From assembly GCA_045863195.1 (NCBI GenBank), contig BTUI01000005.1:1-64000 (forward strand): a stretch of 64,000 bases of DNA, written 5' to 3'. The translations under genes and the position numbers were made by a program. Below are positions 33,305 through 41,790 of this stretch, piece by piece. Source of the stretch: W-Chloroflexi-9 sp045863195 (GTDB lineage Bacteria; Chloroflexota; Dehalococcoidia; UBA2979). The notes under the pieces were generated by a model that was not told the DNA's origin, ran no database searches, and saw only the letters and a list, made by a program, of their open reading frames with translations. Each line of letters opens with the position of its first letter. The stretch's first letter is position 1.

Positions 33305-33828
33305 CCGGGCCGCGTCCGCGCCGCGTCTGGCTGGCGCTCGGATCGAACCTCGGCGACCGCGAGGCCCACCTGCGCGCGGCGGTCGCCGGCCTGCGGGCCG
33401 GCGGTATCGAGGTCGACCGCGTCTCCTCGCTCTACGAGACGCCGCCGTGGGGCGTGACGCAGCAGCCCGCCTTCCTCAACGCCGCCGTGTCCGGCCTCAC
33501 CGCCCTCGACGCGCGTGACCTGCTCATCCTCGCGAAGCAACTGGAGGCGACCGCCGGTCGCGACTTCCGTGCGCCGCGCTGGACCGCGCGCCCGCTCGAC
33601 GTCGACATCGCGCTGATCGAGGGCGAGACGGTCGACCTCGTCGACCTCGTGGTGCCGCACGCGCTGCTCGGGCAGCGGTCGTTCGTGCTGGTGCCGCTGG
33701 CGGAGGTGGCGGGCGATGTCATCCACCCGCGGACGGGCCTCCGGATCGCCTCCATGCGCGACCTGCGGCCGGCGGCCGAGCGCGCTGAGGTGGTGCGGGT
33801 GCGCGGTCCGGAATGGGCCGAGGGCTAG
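33301..33828 (+). CDS. folK: 6-hydroxymethyl-7,8-dihydropterin pyrophosphokinase
   Basis: Supplies the pyrophosphorylated pterin to FolP. The 175 residues show LALGSNLGDREAHLRAAV, SSLYETPPWGVTQQPAFLNA, RWTARPLDVDIALI and VPHALLGQRSFVL, all HPPK hallmarks. The usual intervening folB (dihydroneopterin aldolase) is absent from this cluster. GTG start within a GTGA overlap. Confidence 0.94.
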   Translation: MTGPRPRRVWLALGSNLGDREAHLRAAVAGLRAGGIEVDRVSSLYETPPWGVTQQPAFLNAAVSGLTALDARDLLILAKQLEATAGRDFRAPRWTARPLDVDIALIEGETVDLVDLVVPHALLGQRSFVLVPLAEVAGDVIHPRTGLRIASMRDLRPAAERAEVVRVRGPEWAEG

Positions 33829-33840
33829 GCCGACGTTCCG

Positions 33841-34116
33841 CTACCCCAGCGCGTCCGGGGGCGGGGCGCCTTCGGCGGCGTCGAGGTCGGAGGGCGGGGG
33901 CCAGTCCGCCGGGTGGTCCCAGTTCGTCGTCGCCATGGTGTAGCCGACCCAGACACCGACCCCGGCCAGGACGCCGGAGAGGATGCCCGTGGGGATCGCG
34001 ACGACGAGGTAGGAGCGCCGAACGGCGCCGCCGAGGAAGAACACCAGCTGGGCGAGCGAGAGCGCCATGATCGCGCGGCCGATCACGCGGAGGTGCTCCT
34101 GGGTCATGCCGTCCAT
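33841..34116 (-). CDS. Small membrane protein
   Basis: A 91-residue protein with two membrane helices (GRAIMALSLAQLVFFLGGAV and LVVAIPTGILSGVLAGVGVWVGY) and an acidic, Pro-rich end. Its ATG overlaps the stop of the Trm112-like gene, so the pair is coupled. Function unknown. Confidence 0.6.
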   Translation of the reverse strand: MDGMTQEHLRVIGRAIMALSLAQLVFFLGGAVRRSYLVVAIPTGILSGVLAGVGVWVGYTMATTNWDHPADWPPPSDLDAAEGAPPPDALG

Positions 34117-34334
34117 CAGTGCCCCCCGCTGCGGGTGGCCTCCTGCTCCATCGCCCGGCGCAGGTCCGGCGGAAGCAGGTTCGGGATGCCCTCGGTGATC
34201 GGGAACGCCTCGCTGCAGGCGGTGCAGGTGAGGGTGCCTTCGAGCACCTCGGCGGCGTCCTCGCGCGTCACGGCGAGCGTGAGCGGGGCCTTGCAGAGCG
34301 GGCAGGCGAGGATGTCGACGAGGTGGCGTTGCAT
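34116..34334 (-). CDS. Trm112/YcaR-family zinc ribbon protein
   Basis: A 72-residue protein with the Trm112-like pattern: LVDILACPLCKAPL at the start, a second CTAC pair, and FPITEGIPNLLP. Such small proteins activate methyltransferases or stabilise partners. ATG 34334 has a TACGAT -10 (34341-34346, minus strand) six bases upstream, another leaderless arrangement. Confidence 0.82.
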   Translation of the reverse strand: MQRHLVDILACPLCKAPLTLAVTREDAAEVLEGTLTCTACSEAFPITEGIPNLLPPDLRRAMEQEATRSGGH

Positions 34335-34384
34335 GGGCGGATCGTAGGCGCGTGCGCGGAGCAGCGGCAACCGCGAGGGCGTCT

Positions 34385-34390
34385 TAGACT
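34385..34390 (+). promoter_or_regulatory. -10 element TAGACT
   Basis: TAGACT lies 34 bases before ATG 34424, with GGTGGGG as a plausible ribosome site between. It is divergent from the leaderless minus-strand promoter at 34341-34346. Confidence 0.4.
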
Positions 34391-34423
34391 CGATCCGAGC
34401 GGTGCAGCGGCGGGTGGGGTGCG

Positions 34424-35164
34424 ATGGCTGACGGCGGCGCAAGCACGGAGCGGATCGCGCTCAACCGCTCCTACGCGGTGATCACCCCCGACCAGATCAC
34501 GATCAAGCCGGCGCGCATGGGCCTGATTGGCCCCGCGATCCAGGCGTTGCTCACCGCCGGGGCGGTCTGGCTGATCTTCAACCACATCAACAGCCTGCCG
34601 CTCTGGCTGCTGATGGTGCTGCTGACGTTCATCATCATCTCCGGGCCCACCGCCGTGCTCGGGCTCGTCTACAACGTGCTCGGCTCCGCGTTCCTGATGG
34701 AGCGCAAGAAGGGCACCTGCCGCTGGCAGCAGGGCTTCCTCGGCCTTGGCCTCGGCACGCGCGAACTCGTCCCGTTCCCGCGCATCGCGCGGATCGAGGT
34801 GACGAGCAACTTCGAGGAAGAACTCGGCTCCGGCGACCTGCAGGACGTGGTGCACTGGCAGGTATGGCTGGTGAAGGACAACGGCCGCACGCTCGCGATC
34901 GCCTCGGTGAGCGCGGCGCGGCCGCTCGCAGACCTCGGGCTCGAGCGGGCGAACGTGCTCGCGGAGGCGCTGGCGCGGATGAGCGGCAGCACGGCCGTCC
35001 TCGGTGCGATCCCGGAGTGGGCGCTCGTGGACCTCGAGGAGGACGACGAGGACGCCGAGTGGGACGACGACGACCTTGACGCCGATGGGATGGTGGACGA
35101 GGACGAGGGTGACGGGCTCGAGGGCGGCCCGGACGGCACCCCAGACGGCAGGGAGCGACGCTGA
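34424..35164 (+). CDS. Membrane protein with acidic C-terminal tail
   Basis: A 246-residue protein with two membrane helices (about 32-52 and 58-84), a cytosolic PH-like beta domain (FPRIARIEVTSN, VHWQVWLVKDNGRTLAIAS), and a strongly acidic tail from about residue 205 (Asp/Glu/Gly-rich). No enzymatic motif seen. It overlaps the next start by one base. Confidence 0.7.
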   Translation: MADGGASTERIALNRSYAVITPDQITIKPARMGLIGPAIQALLTAGAVWLIFNHINSLPLWLLMVLLTFIIISGPTAVLGLVYNVLGSAFLMERKKGTCRWQQGFLGLGLGTRELVPFPRIARIEVTSNFEEELGSGDLQDVVHWQVWLVKDNGRTLAIASVSAARPLADLGLERANVLAEALARMSGSTAVLGAIPEWALVDLEEDDEDAEWDDDDLDADGMVDEDEGDGLEGGPDGTPDGRERR

Positions 35165-35571
35165 TGGACCGCGCGATGGAGATCATGCGTGACGCGAAGC
35201 GGATCGCCGTGGTCGGCGTCTCCTCCCGTCCCGACCGCCCCTCCAACGAGGTGGCGCAGTACCTGATCGAGCATGGATTCGAGGTCTACCTGGTGAACCC
35301 GGCGGAGTCCGAGATCTTCGGGCGGCCGGTGTACGCCTCGGTGCGTGACCTGCCGGAGCCGGTGGACATCGTGGACATCTTCCGACGGCCGGGGGACGTG
35401 CCGCCGGTGGTGGACGACGCGATCGCGGCCGGGGCGAAGGTGGTCTGGATGCAGCTGGAGATCGTCAACGAGGAGGCCGCCGCTGCCGCGCGGGCGGCCG
35501 GGCTCGAGGTCGTGATGGATCGCTGCACGAAGATCGAGCACATGCGCCTGCGCGGCGAAGTCCACCCGTAG
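35164..35571 (+). CDS. CoA-binding domain protein (YccU-like)
   Basis: A 135-residue Rossmann protein of the CoA_binding_2 family: IAVVGVSSRPDRPSNEVAQYL, VYLVNPAESEIFGRPVYASV, and the final VVMDRCTKIEH, where Asp-Arg-Cys is conserved. Function in the cell is not established for the family. Confidence 0.88.
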   Translation: MDRAMEIMRDAKRIAVVGVSSRPDRPSNEVAQYLIEHGFEVYLVNPAESEIFGRPVYASVRDLPEPVDIVDIFRRPGDVPPVVDDAIAAGAKVVWMQLEIVNEEAAAAARAAGLEVVMDRCTKIEHMRLRGEVHP

Positions 35572-35627
35572 GGTGCGTGATACAGTGAAGCCTCAAGGGG
35601 CCTCCCTGGCCGTCTGGGGGTAGTCGG

Positions 35628-37124
35628 TTGCTCGACAACCTCGGTGAGAAGTGCGGGATCTTCGGGGTCTACGGCCCCGGGGAAGACGTGGCGCGGCTCA
35701 CCTTCTTCGGCCTCCACGCGCTGCAACATCGCGGACAGGAGTCCGCAGGCATCGCGACATCGGACGGCCGTCGCCTGCACCTGTACGCGGAGATGGGCCT
35801 GGTCAGCCAGGTCTTCGACGAGGACGCACTCCTCGCGTTGCCGGGGCAGGCCGCCATCGGCCACACCCGCTACTCCACCACCGGTTCCTCCGTCGTCTGC
35901 AACGCGCAGCCCTTCCACCTCAAAGGCCCCGCCGGGGAACTGGCGATCGCCCACAACGGCAATGTGGTGAACGCGGACGTGATGCGCACCGACCTGGAGG
36001 CGCGCGGCGTCACCTTCGAGACCACCTCCGACACGGAGGTGCTCGGGAAGTTGCTGGTGGAGACGGACGGCGAGGACTGGAACGACCGGTTCGCGCACCT
36101 GATGCGGCGCTCGGTCGGTGCGTACTCCCTCGTGATCCTCACGAAGGAGGCGGTGTTCGCGGTGCGTGATCCGCTGGGCATCCGCCCGCTGTGCATCGGC
36201 CGGCTGAACGGCAGCGGCTACGTGTTCGCCTCCGAGTCCTGCGCGCTGGACCACCTGGGCGCGGAGTTCATCCGCGAGGTGCAGCCCGGCGAGGTGGTGC
36301 GCGCGGACGCGGACGGCCTTGCCTCCTTCTTCCCGGTCGGCGAGCCGCTCCCGATGACGGACGGCCGCCCGCGGCAGACGCTCTGCCTCTTCGAGTTCAT
36401 CTACTTCGCCCGTCCCGACTCCCGCCTCGGCGGGCAGTTGCTCCACCCGGTGCGGATGCGCATGGGCGCCCGGCTGGCGGAGGAGCACCCGGTGGAGGCG
36501 GACGTGGTGATCGGCGTGCCGGACTCCGCCACGGCAGCGGCGATCGGCTACGCGCAGGCCTCCGGCATCCCGTACGCCGAGGGGCTGGTGAAGAACCGGT
36601 ACGTGGGCCGCACCTTCATCCAGCCCGACCAGCGCCTCCGTGAGCGCGGCGTGCAGCTGAAGTTCAACCCGCTGCGCGAGATCCTGAACGGGAAGCGCGT
36701 GGTGGTGGTGGACGACTCGATCGTGCGGGGGACGACCACGCCGCGCGTGGTGAAGATGCTCCGCGACGCCGGCGCCACCGAGGTGCATATGCGGATCACC
36801 TCGCCGCCGATCACGCACCCTTGCTTCTACGGCGTGGACATGGCGACGCGGGGCGAACTGATCGCGGCGAACGAGTCCGTGGAGGAGATCCGCGACCACA
36901 TCAACGCAGACTCCCTGGGCTACCTGTCGCTGCAGGGCACGGTGCTGGCCACCGGGCTGGGCCTGGGGCAGCACTGCACCGCCTGCTTCAGCGGGGAGTA
37001 CCCCTCCGAGGTCCCTCTCCAGTTCGACAAGTTCGCGCTGGAGGACGAAGCGGCGCGGCCGGACCACGAGATCCCGCTGCCGGCTCCCGAGCCCGCGACG
37101 CTGCCGCTGACCGTGCGCGCCTGA
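35628..37124 (+). CDS. purF: Amidophosphoribosyltransferase
   Basis: First committed step of purine synthesis (PRPP to phosphoribosylamine). The 498 residues begin with an 8-residue propeptide before the catalytic Cys9 (EKCGIFGVYG). The glutaminase core (LQHRGQESAGIA, GHTRYSTTG) precedes the PRTase loop VVVVDDSIVRGTTT. A late cluster-type motif LGQHCTACFSG may reflect the Fe-S form. TTG start at 35628; a TACAGT -10 is near 35581. Confidence 0.96.
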   Translation: MLDNLGEKCGIFGVYGPGEDVARLTFFGLHALQHRGQESAGIATSDGRRLHLYAEMGLVSQVFDEDALLALPGQAAIGHTRYSTTGSSVVCNAQPFHLKGPAGELAIAHNGNVVNADVMRTDLEARGVTFETTSDTEVLGKLLVETDGEDWNDRFAHLMRRSVGAYSLVILTKEAVFAVRDPLGIRPLCIGRLNGSGYVFASESCALDHLGAEFIREVQPGEVVRADADGLASFFPVGEPLPMTDGRPRQTLCLFEFIYFARPDSRLGGQLLHPVRMRMGARLAEEHPVEADVVIGVPDSATAAAIGYAQASGIPYAEGLVKNRYVGRTFIQPDQRLRERGVQLKFNPLREILNGKRVVVVDDSIVRGTTTPRVVKMLRDAGATEVHMRITSPPITHPCFYGVDMATRGELIAANESVEEIRDHINADSLGYLSLQGTVLATGLGLGQHCTACFSGEYPSEVPLQFDKFALEDEAARPDHEIPLPAPEPATLPLTVRA

Positions 37125-37227
37125 CCGGGGCTGCGCGCATAGCCCTCCGGGGCGCTAACCTGAGCGCTCCGGCGTCGCCGAACCGCCGGTCCGGCCCCGA
37201 CTCTCCCCGCCACCGCGAGCCGTCCCC

Positions 37228-38292
37228 ATGAGCGACGAGCCACGCCCCTCCGTCACCTACGCCGGCGCCGGCGTCGACCTCGACGCGCGCGAGGCGATCG
37301 CGAAGCGCTTCGGCGGGATCGCGAAGACGACGCACGGGCCGCAGGTGCTGGGCCGCTCCGGTGGCTTCGCCGGGCTGTTTCACCTCGGTGGGCGCTTCCG
37401 TGACCCGGTGCTGGTCGCCACCACGGACGGCGTGGGCACGAAGGTGCTGCTGCACGCCGCCGCCGGGACGATCCGCCTCGCTGGCCACGACATCGTGAAC
37501 AACAACGTGAACGACCTGATCACGGTCGGCGCGGAGCCGTTGTTCTTCCTGGACTACATCGCCACGAACGGCCTGCCGGCCGAGCAGCGCGTCGAACTGG
37601 TGGAGGGCATCGCGGAGGCGTGCCGCCAGAACGGGGTCGCGCTGATCGGCGGTGAGACCGCCGATATGCCCGATATCTACCGCCCCGGGGACTTCGATCT
37701 GGCAGGATTTGTCGTCGGCGTGGTGGAGCGTGACGGCACGATCGACGGCTCCACAATCGCCCCGGGGGACGCGCTCATCGCGATCCCCTCGAACGGCCCG
37801 ATGACGAACGGCTACTCGCTGGTGCGGGAGGTCTGGGCGCTGGGCAAGGGGCTGGGCGAGGAGCACGATCGGCGGGTGCTGGCGGAGCCGTACGAGGAAC
37901 TCGGCGGGACGCTGGGAGAGGCGCTGACGGCGCCCCACCCGCCGTTCTGGCCGCGCATCCAGCCGGTGCTGCCCTACCTGAAGGGCGTGGCGCACATCAC
38001 GGGCGGCGGCATTCCGGGCAACCTTCCGCGGGTGCTCCCGGACGGTGTGGCCGGGGAGATCGATGCTGGTTCCTGGACGGTGCCGGCGTTGTTCCGGCTG
38101 ATCCAGCGCACCGGGAACGTGGACGAGGCTGAGATGTTCCGCACGTTCAACATGGGCGTGGGGATGATCCTCGCGGTCGCGGAGGCGGACGCGCAGGCGG
38201 TGCTGGACGCGGTCCCCGGATCGTGGCGCATTGGCTCCGTGGTGCCGCGCGGCGACGGCGAGGCGATCCGAGGGCTGCCCCGGCGGGGGTAG
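37228..38292 (+). CDS. purM: Phosphoribosylformylglycinamidine cyclo-ligase
   Basis: Makes AIR from FGAM in purine synthesis. The 354 residues have the AIRS layout: VTYAGAGVDLDA, GGFAGLF, ATTDGVGTKVLL, GHDIVNNNVNDL, GETADMPDIY, and the C-terminal HITGGGIPGNLPRVL. It follows purF and precedes purH; purN, usual beside purM, is not here. Confidence 0.96.
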   Translation: MSDEPRPSVTYAGAGVDLDAREAIAKRFGGIAKTTHGPQVLGRSGGFAGLFHLGGRFRDPVLVATTDGVGTKVLLHAAAGTIRLAGHDIVNNNVNDLITVGAEPLFFLDYIATNGLPAEQRVELVEGIAEACRQNGVALIGGETADMPDIYRPGDFDLAGFVVGVVERDGTIDGSTIAPGDALIAIPSNGPMTNGYSLVREVWALGKGLGEEHDRRVLAEPYEELGGTLGEALTAPHPPFWPRIQPVLPYLKGVAHITGGGIPGNLPRVLPDGVAGEIDAGSWTVPALFRLIQRTGNVDEAEMFRTFNMGVGMILAVAEADAQAVLDAVPGSWRIGSVVPRGDGEAIRGLPRRG

Positions 38293-38312
38293 CGCAGCAA
38301 GGGGGCGGGACG

Positions 38313-39902
38313 ATGACGCGACGGGCGATCCTCGCGGTCTACGACAAGACCGGCATCGTGGAGTTCGCGCGCGGGCTGCATGACATGGGCTGGGAGCTGA
38401 TCGGCACCGGCGGCACCGCCCGGACGATCGCGGAGGCGGGCCTGCCGATCACGCAGGTCGCGGACCTCACCGGCAGCCCGGAGATGCTCGGCGGGCGCGT
38501 GAAGACGCTCCACCCGAAGGTGCACGGCGGCATCCTCTACCGACGCGGCCTGCCCGAGGACGAAGCGGACGTCCAGCGCTACGACATCCCGAACATCGAC
38601 CTCGTCGCGGGCAACCTCTACCCGTTCATCGAGACGGTGACGTCCGGCTCGCCGACCCTGGCGCAGGCGCTCGAGGAGATCGACATCGGCGGCCCGACGA
38701 TGATCCGGGCGTCCGCGAAGAACCACCCGTGGGTGCTGCCGGTCATCGACCCGCGCGACTACACCTCGATCCTGGTCTCGCTCCGCTCGGCCGGGGGGGA
38801 CCCGGTGGGGGTGGACGCGAACACGCGCCGGCGGCTCGCGGCGAAGGCGTTCCAGCACGTGGCGCATTACGACACCGCCATCGCGGAGTACCTGCGGGAC
38901 GAGGCGGACCTGTTCCCGGAGCAGCTGACCTTCGGCATGACCCGCCGCGAGGTGCTGCGGTACGGGGAGAACCCGCACCAGCAGGGCGCGTTCTACACCT
39001 GGGACTCCGTGCGCACGCCGGTGGAGGGCATCGGTGGGCTGGTGCAGCACCACGGCAAGGCGCTGTCGTACGTGAACATCCTGGACGCGGACGCCGCCTT
39101 CAACTGCGTGGCGGAGTCCGACCTGCCCTCGATCTCGATCATCAAGCACACCAACCCGGCCTGTTTCGCCGCCGGTGAGGCCTCGCTCGCCTCGCTCTAC
39201 GAGCGCGCGCTGACCGAGGGCGACTACGTCTCCGCCTACGGCGGCATCGTGGCCGTGAACCGCGTGGTGGACATGGCGCTCGCCGAGGCGCTGCGGGAGG
39301 TCCGCAGCCCGTCCGACGGCGAGACGCGGATGTTCTACGAGATCGTGATCGCACCGGGCTACGAGCCGGACGCGCTGGAGCACCTGAAGAAGAAGTCGAA
39401 GGACCTCCGCATCCTGGAGGTGCCGGTCGGGTCGCCTCGGCGCGACCGGGTGGAGTTCAAGAGCGTCCGCGGCGGCGTGCTCGTCCAGAACGCGGACGTC
39501 TCGTTCGAGGATGTCGAGCGCTTCCAGGTGGTGAGCGAGCGGCAGCCCACGGCGGCGGAGATGGCCGACCTGCGGGTGGCCTGGAACATCTGCAAGCACG
39601 TGAAGTCGAACGGCGTGGTGTTCGTGAAGGACGGCGTGCTCATCGGCATGGGCGCCGGGCAGCCGAACCGGGTGGGGAGCGCCCGCCTGTGCAAGGAACA
39701 GGCCGGCGAGCGTGCCCGGGGTGCGGTGTGCGCCACGGACGCCTTCCTGCCGTTCCCGGACACGCTGGAGGTGGCCGCGAGCGCCGGCTGTACGCTGGTC
39801 GCCCACACCGGCGGATCCATCCGCGACGAGGACTCCGTGGTGGCCGCCAACCGCGAGGGCATCTCGCTCGTGGTGACCGGCGCGCGGCACTTCCGCCACT
39901 AG
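38313..39902 (+). CDS. purH: Bifunctional AICAR transformylase/IMP cyclohydrolase
   Basis: Last two steps to IMP. The 529 residues start with the MGS-like IMP cyclohydrolase domain (ILAVYDKTGIVEFARGL, GGRVKTLHPKVHGGIL) and continue with the AICAR transformylase domain (RYGENPHQQGAFY, SIIKHTNPACF with the catalytic Lys-His, GAGQPNRVGSARL, TGARHFRH end). ATG 38313 follows GGGGGCGGG; it is the third gene of a pur cluster. Confidence 0.96.
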   Translation: MTRRAILAVYDKTGIVEFARGLHDMGWELIGTGGTARTIAEAGLPITQVADLTGSPEMLGGRVKTLHPKVHGGILYRRGLPEDEADVQRYDIPNIDLVAGNLYPFIETVTSGSPTLAQALEEIDIGGPTMIRASAKNHPWVLPVIDPRDYTSILVSLRSAGGDPVGVDANTRRRLAAKAFQHVAHYDTAIAEYLRDEADLFPEQLTFGMTRREVLRYGENPHQQGAFYTWDSVRTPVEGIGGLVQHHGKALSYVNILDADAAFNCVAESDLPSISIIKHTNPACFAAGEASLASLYERALTEGDYVSAYGGIVAVNRVVDMALAEALREVRSPSDGETRMFYEIVIAPGYEPDALEHLKKKSKDLRILEVPVGSPRRDRVEFKSVRGGVLVQNADVSFEDVERFQVVSERQPTAAEMADLRVAWNICKHVKSNGVVFVKDGVLIGMGAGQPNRVGSARLCKEQAGERARGAVCATDAFLPFPDTLEVAASAGCTLVAHTGGSIRDEDSVVAANREGISLVVTGARHFRH

Positions 39903-39926
39903 GACGGCCCGAGAGGGAGCGACGCG

Positions 39927-40655
39927 ATGGCCACGGTTGACCTCGTGATCCCCTGCTATAACGAAGAGCATGTCCTCGCCGGGAGCGTGGAGCGCGTGCT
40001 CGCGTTCGCGGACGCCCACCCGGAGCACGAGTGGCGGGTCGTGGTGGCGAACAACGCCTCCACGGACGGCACCCTGGCCGTGGCCCAGGGCCTCGAGCAA
40101 CGCTTCCCGGGCCGGGTGGCCGCGCTCCACATCCCGGTGAAGGGGCGCGGCATCGCGCTCCGCACCGCCTGGCTGACCACGGAGGCGGACGTGATGGCGT
40201 ACATGGACGTGGACCTGTCCACGGACCTGGCGCACCTTCCCGCCCTCGTCGACCCGATCGCGGCCGGGGAGGTCGACCTCTCCTACGGGACGAGGCTGCA
40301 CCGGGACTCGCAGACGACGCGTTCGCCGAAGCGGGAGTTCATCAGCCGGTCGTACGTGTTCATCCTCAACCGGGTGGCCGGGCTGCGGGTCACGGACGCC
40401 CAGTGCGGTTTCAAGGCGATCAGCCGGGAGGCCGCGCGGGCGCTGGTGCCGCTGGTGCGGGACACGCAGTGGTTCTTCGACACCGAACTGCTGTGGATCG
40501 CCCAGGTCAACGGCTACCGGCTGCGGGAAGTCCCCGTCCGCTGGGTGGAAGACCCGGACACGCGCGTGAAGATCGTGAAGACCGCGCGTGAGGACCTCGA
40601 GGGGATCTGGCGGCTCAAGCGAGGCGGCGTGCCCCGCGTTCCGGGGCGTGCGTAG
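39927..40655 (+). CDS. Family 2 glycosyltransferase (dolichol-phosphate mannosyltransferase-like)
   Basis: A 242-residue GT-A enzyme: VDLVIPCYNEE, NNASTDGT, the metal motif MDVDLSTDL (DxD), and QCGFKAISREA, WFFDTELLW typical of DPM1-like synthases. No C-terminal membrane domain is present. It probably transfers a sugar to polyprenyl phosphate; donor unknown. The 190 bases after it hold only the promoter of the next operon. Confidence 0.85.
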   Translation: MATVDLVIPCYNEEHVLAGSVERVLAFADAHPEHEWRVVVANNASTDGTLAVAQGLEQRFPGRVAALHIPVKGRGIALRTAWLTTEADVMAYMDVDLSTDLAHLPALVDPIAAGEVDLSYGTRLHRDSQTTRSPKREFISRSYVFILNRVAGLRVTDAQCGFKAISREAARALVPLVRDTQWFFDTELLWIAQVNGYRLREVPVRWVEDPDTRVKIVKTAREDLEGIWRLKRGGVPRVPGRA

Positions 40656-40742
40656 TCTCGGGCCACCCGCGGCACGGTGCGGATGGTGGTGGCTTGTGGG
40701 TATCTCCGGCGCGTTCCCCCCGCCTCGTGGTTACGGGATGCG

Positions 40743-40772
40743 TTGACCGTATCCGTTCGCGCTCGCTACATT
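40743..40772 (+). promoter_or_regulatory. Promoter of the cytochrome b operon
   Basis: TTGACC (40743-40748) and TACATT (40767-40772) are separated by 18 bases. Transcription from here would begin about 67 bases before the 33-codon gene at 40846. Confidence 0.6.
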
Positions 40773-40845
40773 CGCCCCGGCCCCGCAGCCCGGCTGCGGT
40801 GGCGCCTGTGTGCCGGCCGGACGGCCTGGACCCGAGGAGGCAGCA

Positions 40846-40947
40846 ATGCTCGGAATGGGCGAGGGCCTGGAGCTGCTCGCAGTGTTCTTCACCTTCGTGG
40901 GTGGACTGGCACTGATGACCGTGCTCGGCAAGTGGTGGGAAGCCTAG
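40846..40947 (+). CDS. 33-residue single-helix membrane protein in the bc operon
   Basis: The tiny gene has a strong ribosome site (GAGGAGG, 40834-40840) five bases before ATG 40846. The product starts MLGMGEGLELLAVFF, has one hydrophobic helix of about 20 residues and ends KWWEA. It lies between the operon promoter and the cytochrome b gene, so a small subunit of the b6/bc-type complex (in the manner of PetG/PetL/PetN) is plausible but unproven. Confidence 0.6.
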   Translation: MLGMGEGLELLAVFFTFVGGLALMTVLGKWWEA

Positions 40948-41012
40948 TCAGGGCGCGCTCTGCGCGACGGCGGGGTGCCGGCTGACGCCGGCGTAGTGAC
41001 GAGGATGTGCTG

Positions 41013-41768
41013 ATGGCCGCGACGGAACGACCGCAGGGCCGCTCGATGGGCGACCGGCTCTACGACGCGATCTTCGCGAATCGCCTCTGGCGCTCGATCT
41101 TCCGCTCCGGGTACCCGAACACCCCGCGGAACCAGATGCTCGCCGTGGCGACGAACGTGTTCCTGCACCTGCACCCCACGCGTATCCACCGCACCCACGT
41201 GAAGATCACCCACACGTTCTGCCTGGGTGGCCTTTCCTTCTTCCTCTTCCTGGGCCTGACCATCAGCGGCGTGCTGCTGATGTTCTACTACGTCCCCTCC
41301 GTGGACCGGGCCTATACCGACATCCTGGCGCTGGAGACGGACGTCCGCTTCGGCCAGTTGATGCGCAACATGCACCGGTGGATGGCGCACGGCATGGTGC
41401 TGACCGTCCTGATGCACATGATGCGGGTGTTCTACACCGGCGCGTACAAGCCGCCGCGGGAGTTCAACTGGGTCGTGGGCGTGGTGCTCCTGGTCCTGAC
41501 GCTGCTGCTGTCGTTCACCGGCTACCTGCTGCCGTGGGACCAGCTGGCGCTGTGGGCCATCACCGTCGGCACGAACATGGTGGGTTCCGCCCCGCTGCTG
41601 GGTGAGCCGAACCGCTTCGTCCTGGTCGGTGGCTTCCAGGTGGGCCAGGCCGCGCTGACGCGCTTCTACACGCTGCACGTCATTGGTCTGCCGCTGCTGG
41701 CGGCGGTGTTCATGATGGTCCACTTCTGGCGCATCCGCCGCGACGGCGGCCTTGCCCGCCCGCTGTAG
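41013..41768 (+). CDS. Cytochrome b6-like subunit (cytochrome b N-terminal half)
   Basis: Quinol-oxidising subunit of a bc/b6-type complex, 251 residues with four core helices. Haem His ligands are in the pair HRWMAH ... HMMRVF and later LHVIG ... VHFWRI. Cys70 in THTFCLGG matches the b6 cysteine that holds haem c(i)/c(n) covalently in b6f and Firmicute b6c complexes. ATG 41013 has GAGGA seven bases upstream. The split b6 plus second subunit indicates the b6-type arrangement. Confidence 0.92.
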   Translation: MAATERPQGRSMGDRLYDAIFANRLWRSIFRSGYPNTPRNQMLAVATNVFLHLHPTRIHRTHVKITHTFCLGGLSFFLFLGLTISGVLLMFYYVPSVDRAYTDILALETDVRFGQLMRNMHRWMAHGMVLTVLMHMMRVFYTGAYKPPREFNWVVGVVLLVLTLLLSFTGYLLPWDQLALWAITVGTNMVGSAPLLGEPNRFVLVGGFQVGQAALTRFYTLHVIGLPLLAAVFMMVHFWRIRRDGGLARPL

Positions 41769-41790
41769 GTAGAGCCGGAAGGAAGCGACG

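Noticed and set aside
37974..40301. 775-codon open frame on the minus strand over purM-purH
   Set aside because: Antisense shadow of well-supported purine genes; composition is His/Arg/Val-rich with no domain, typical of high-GC reverse frames.
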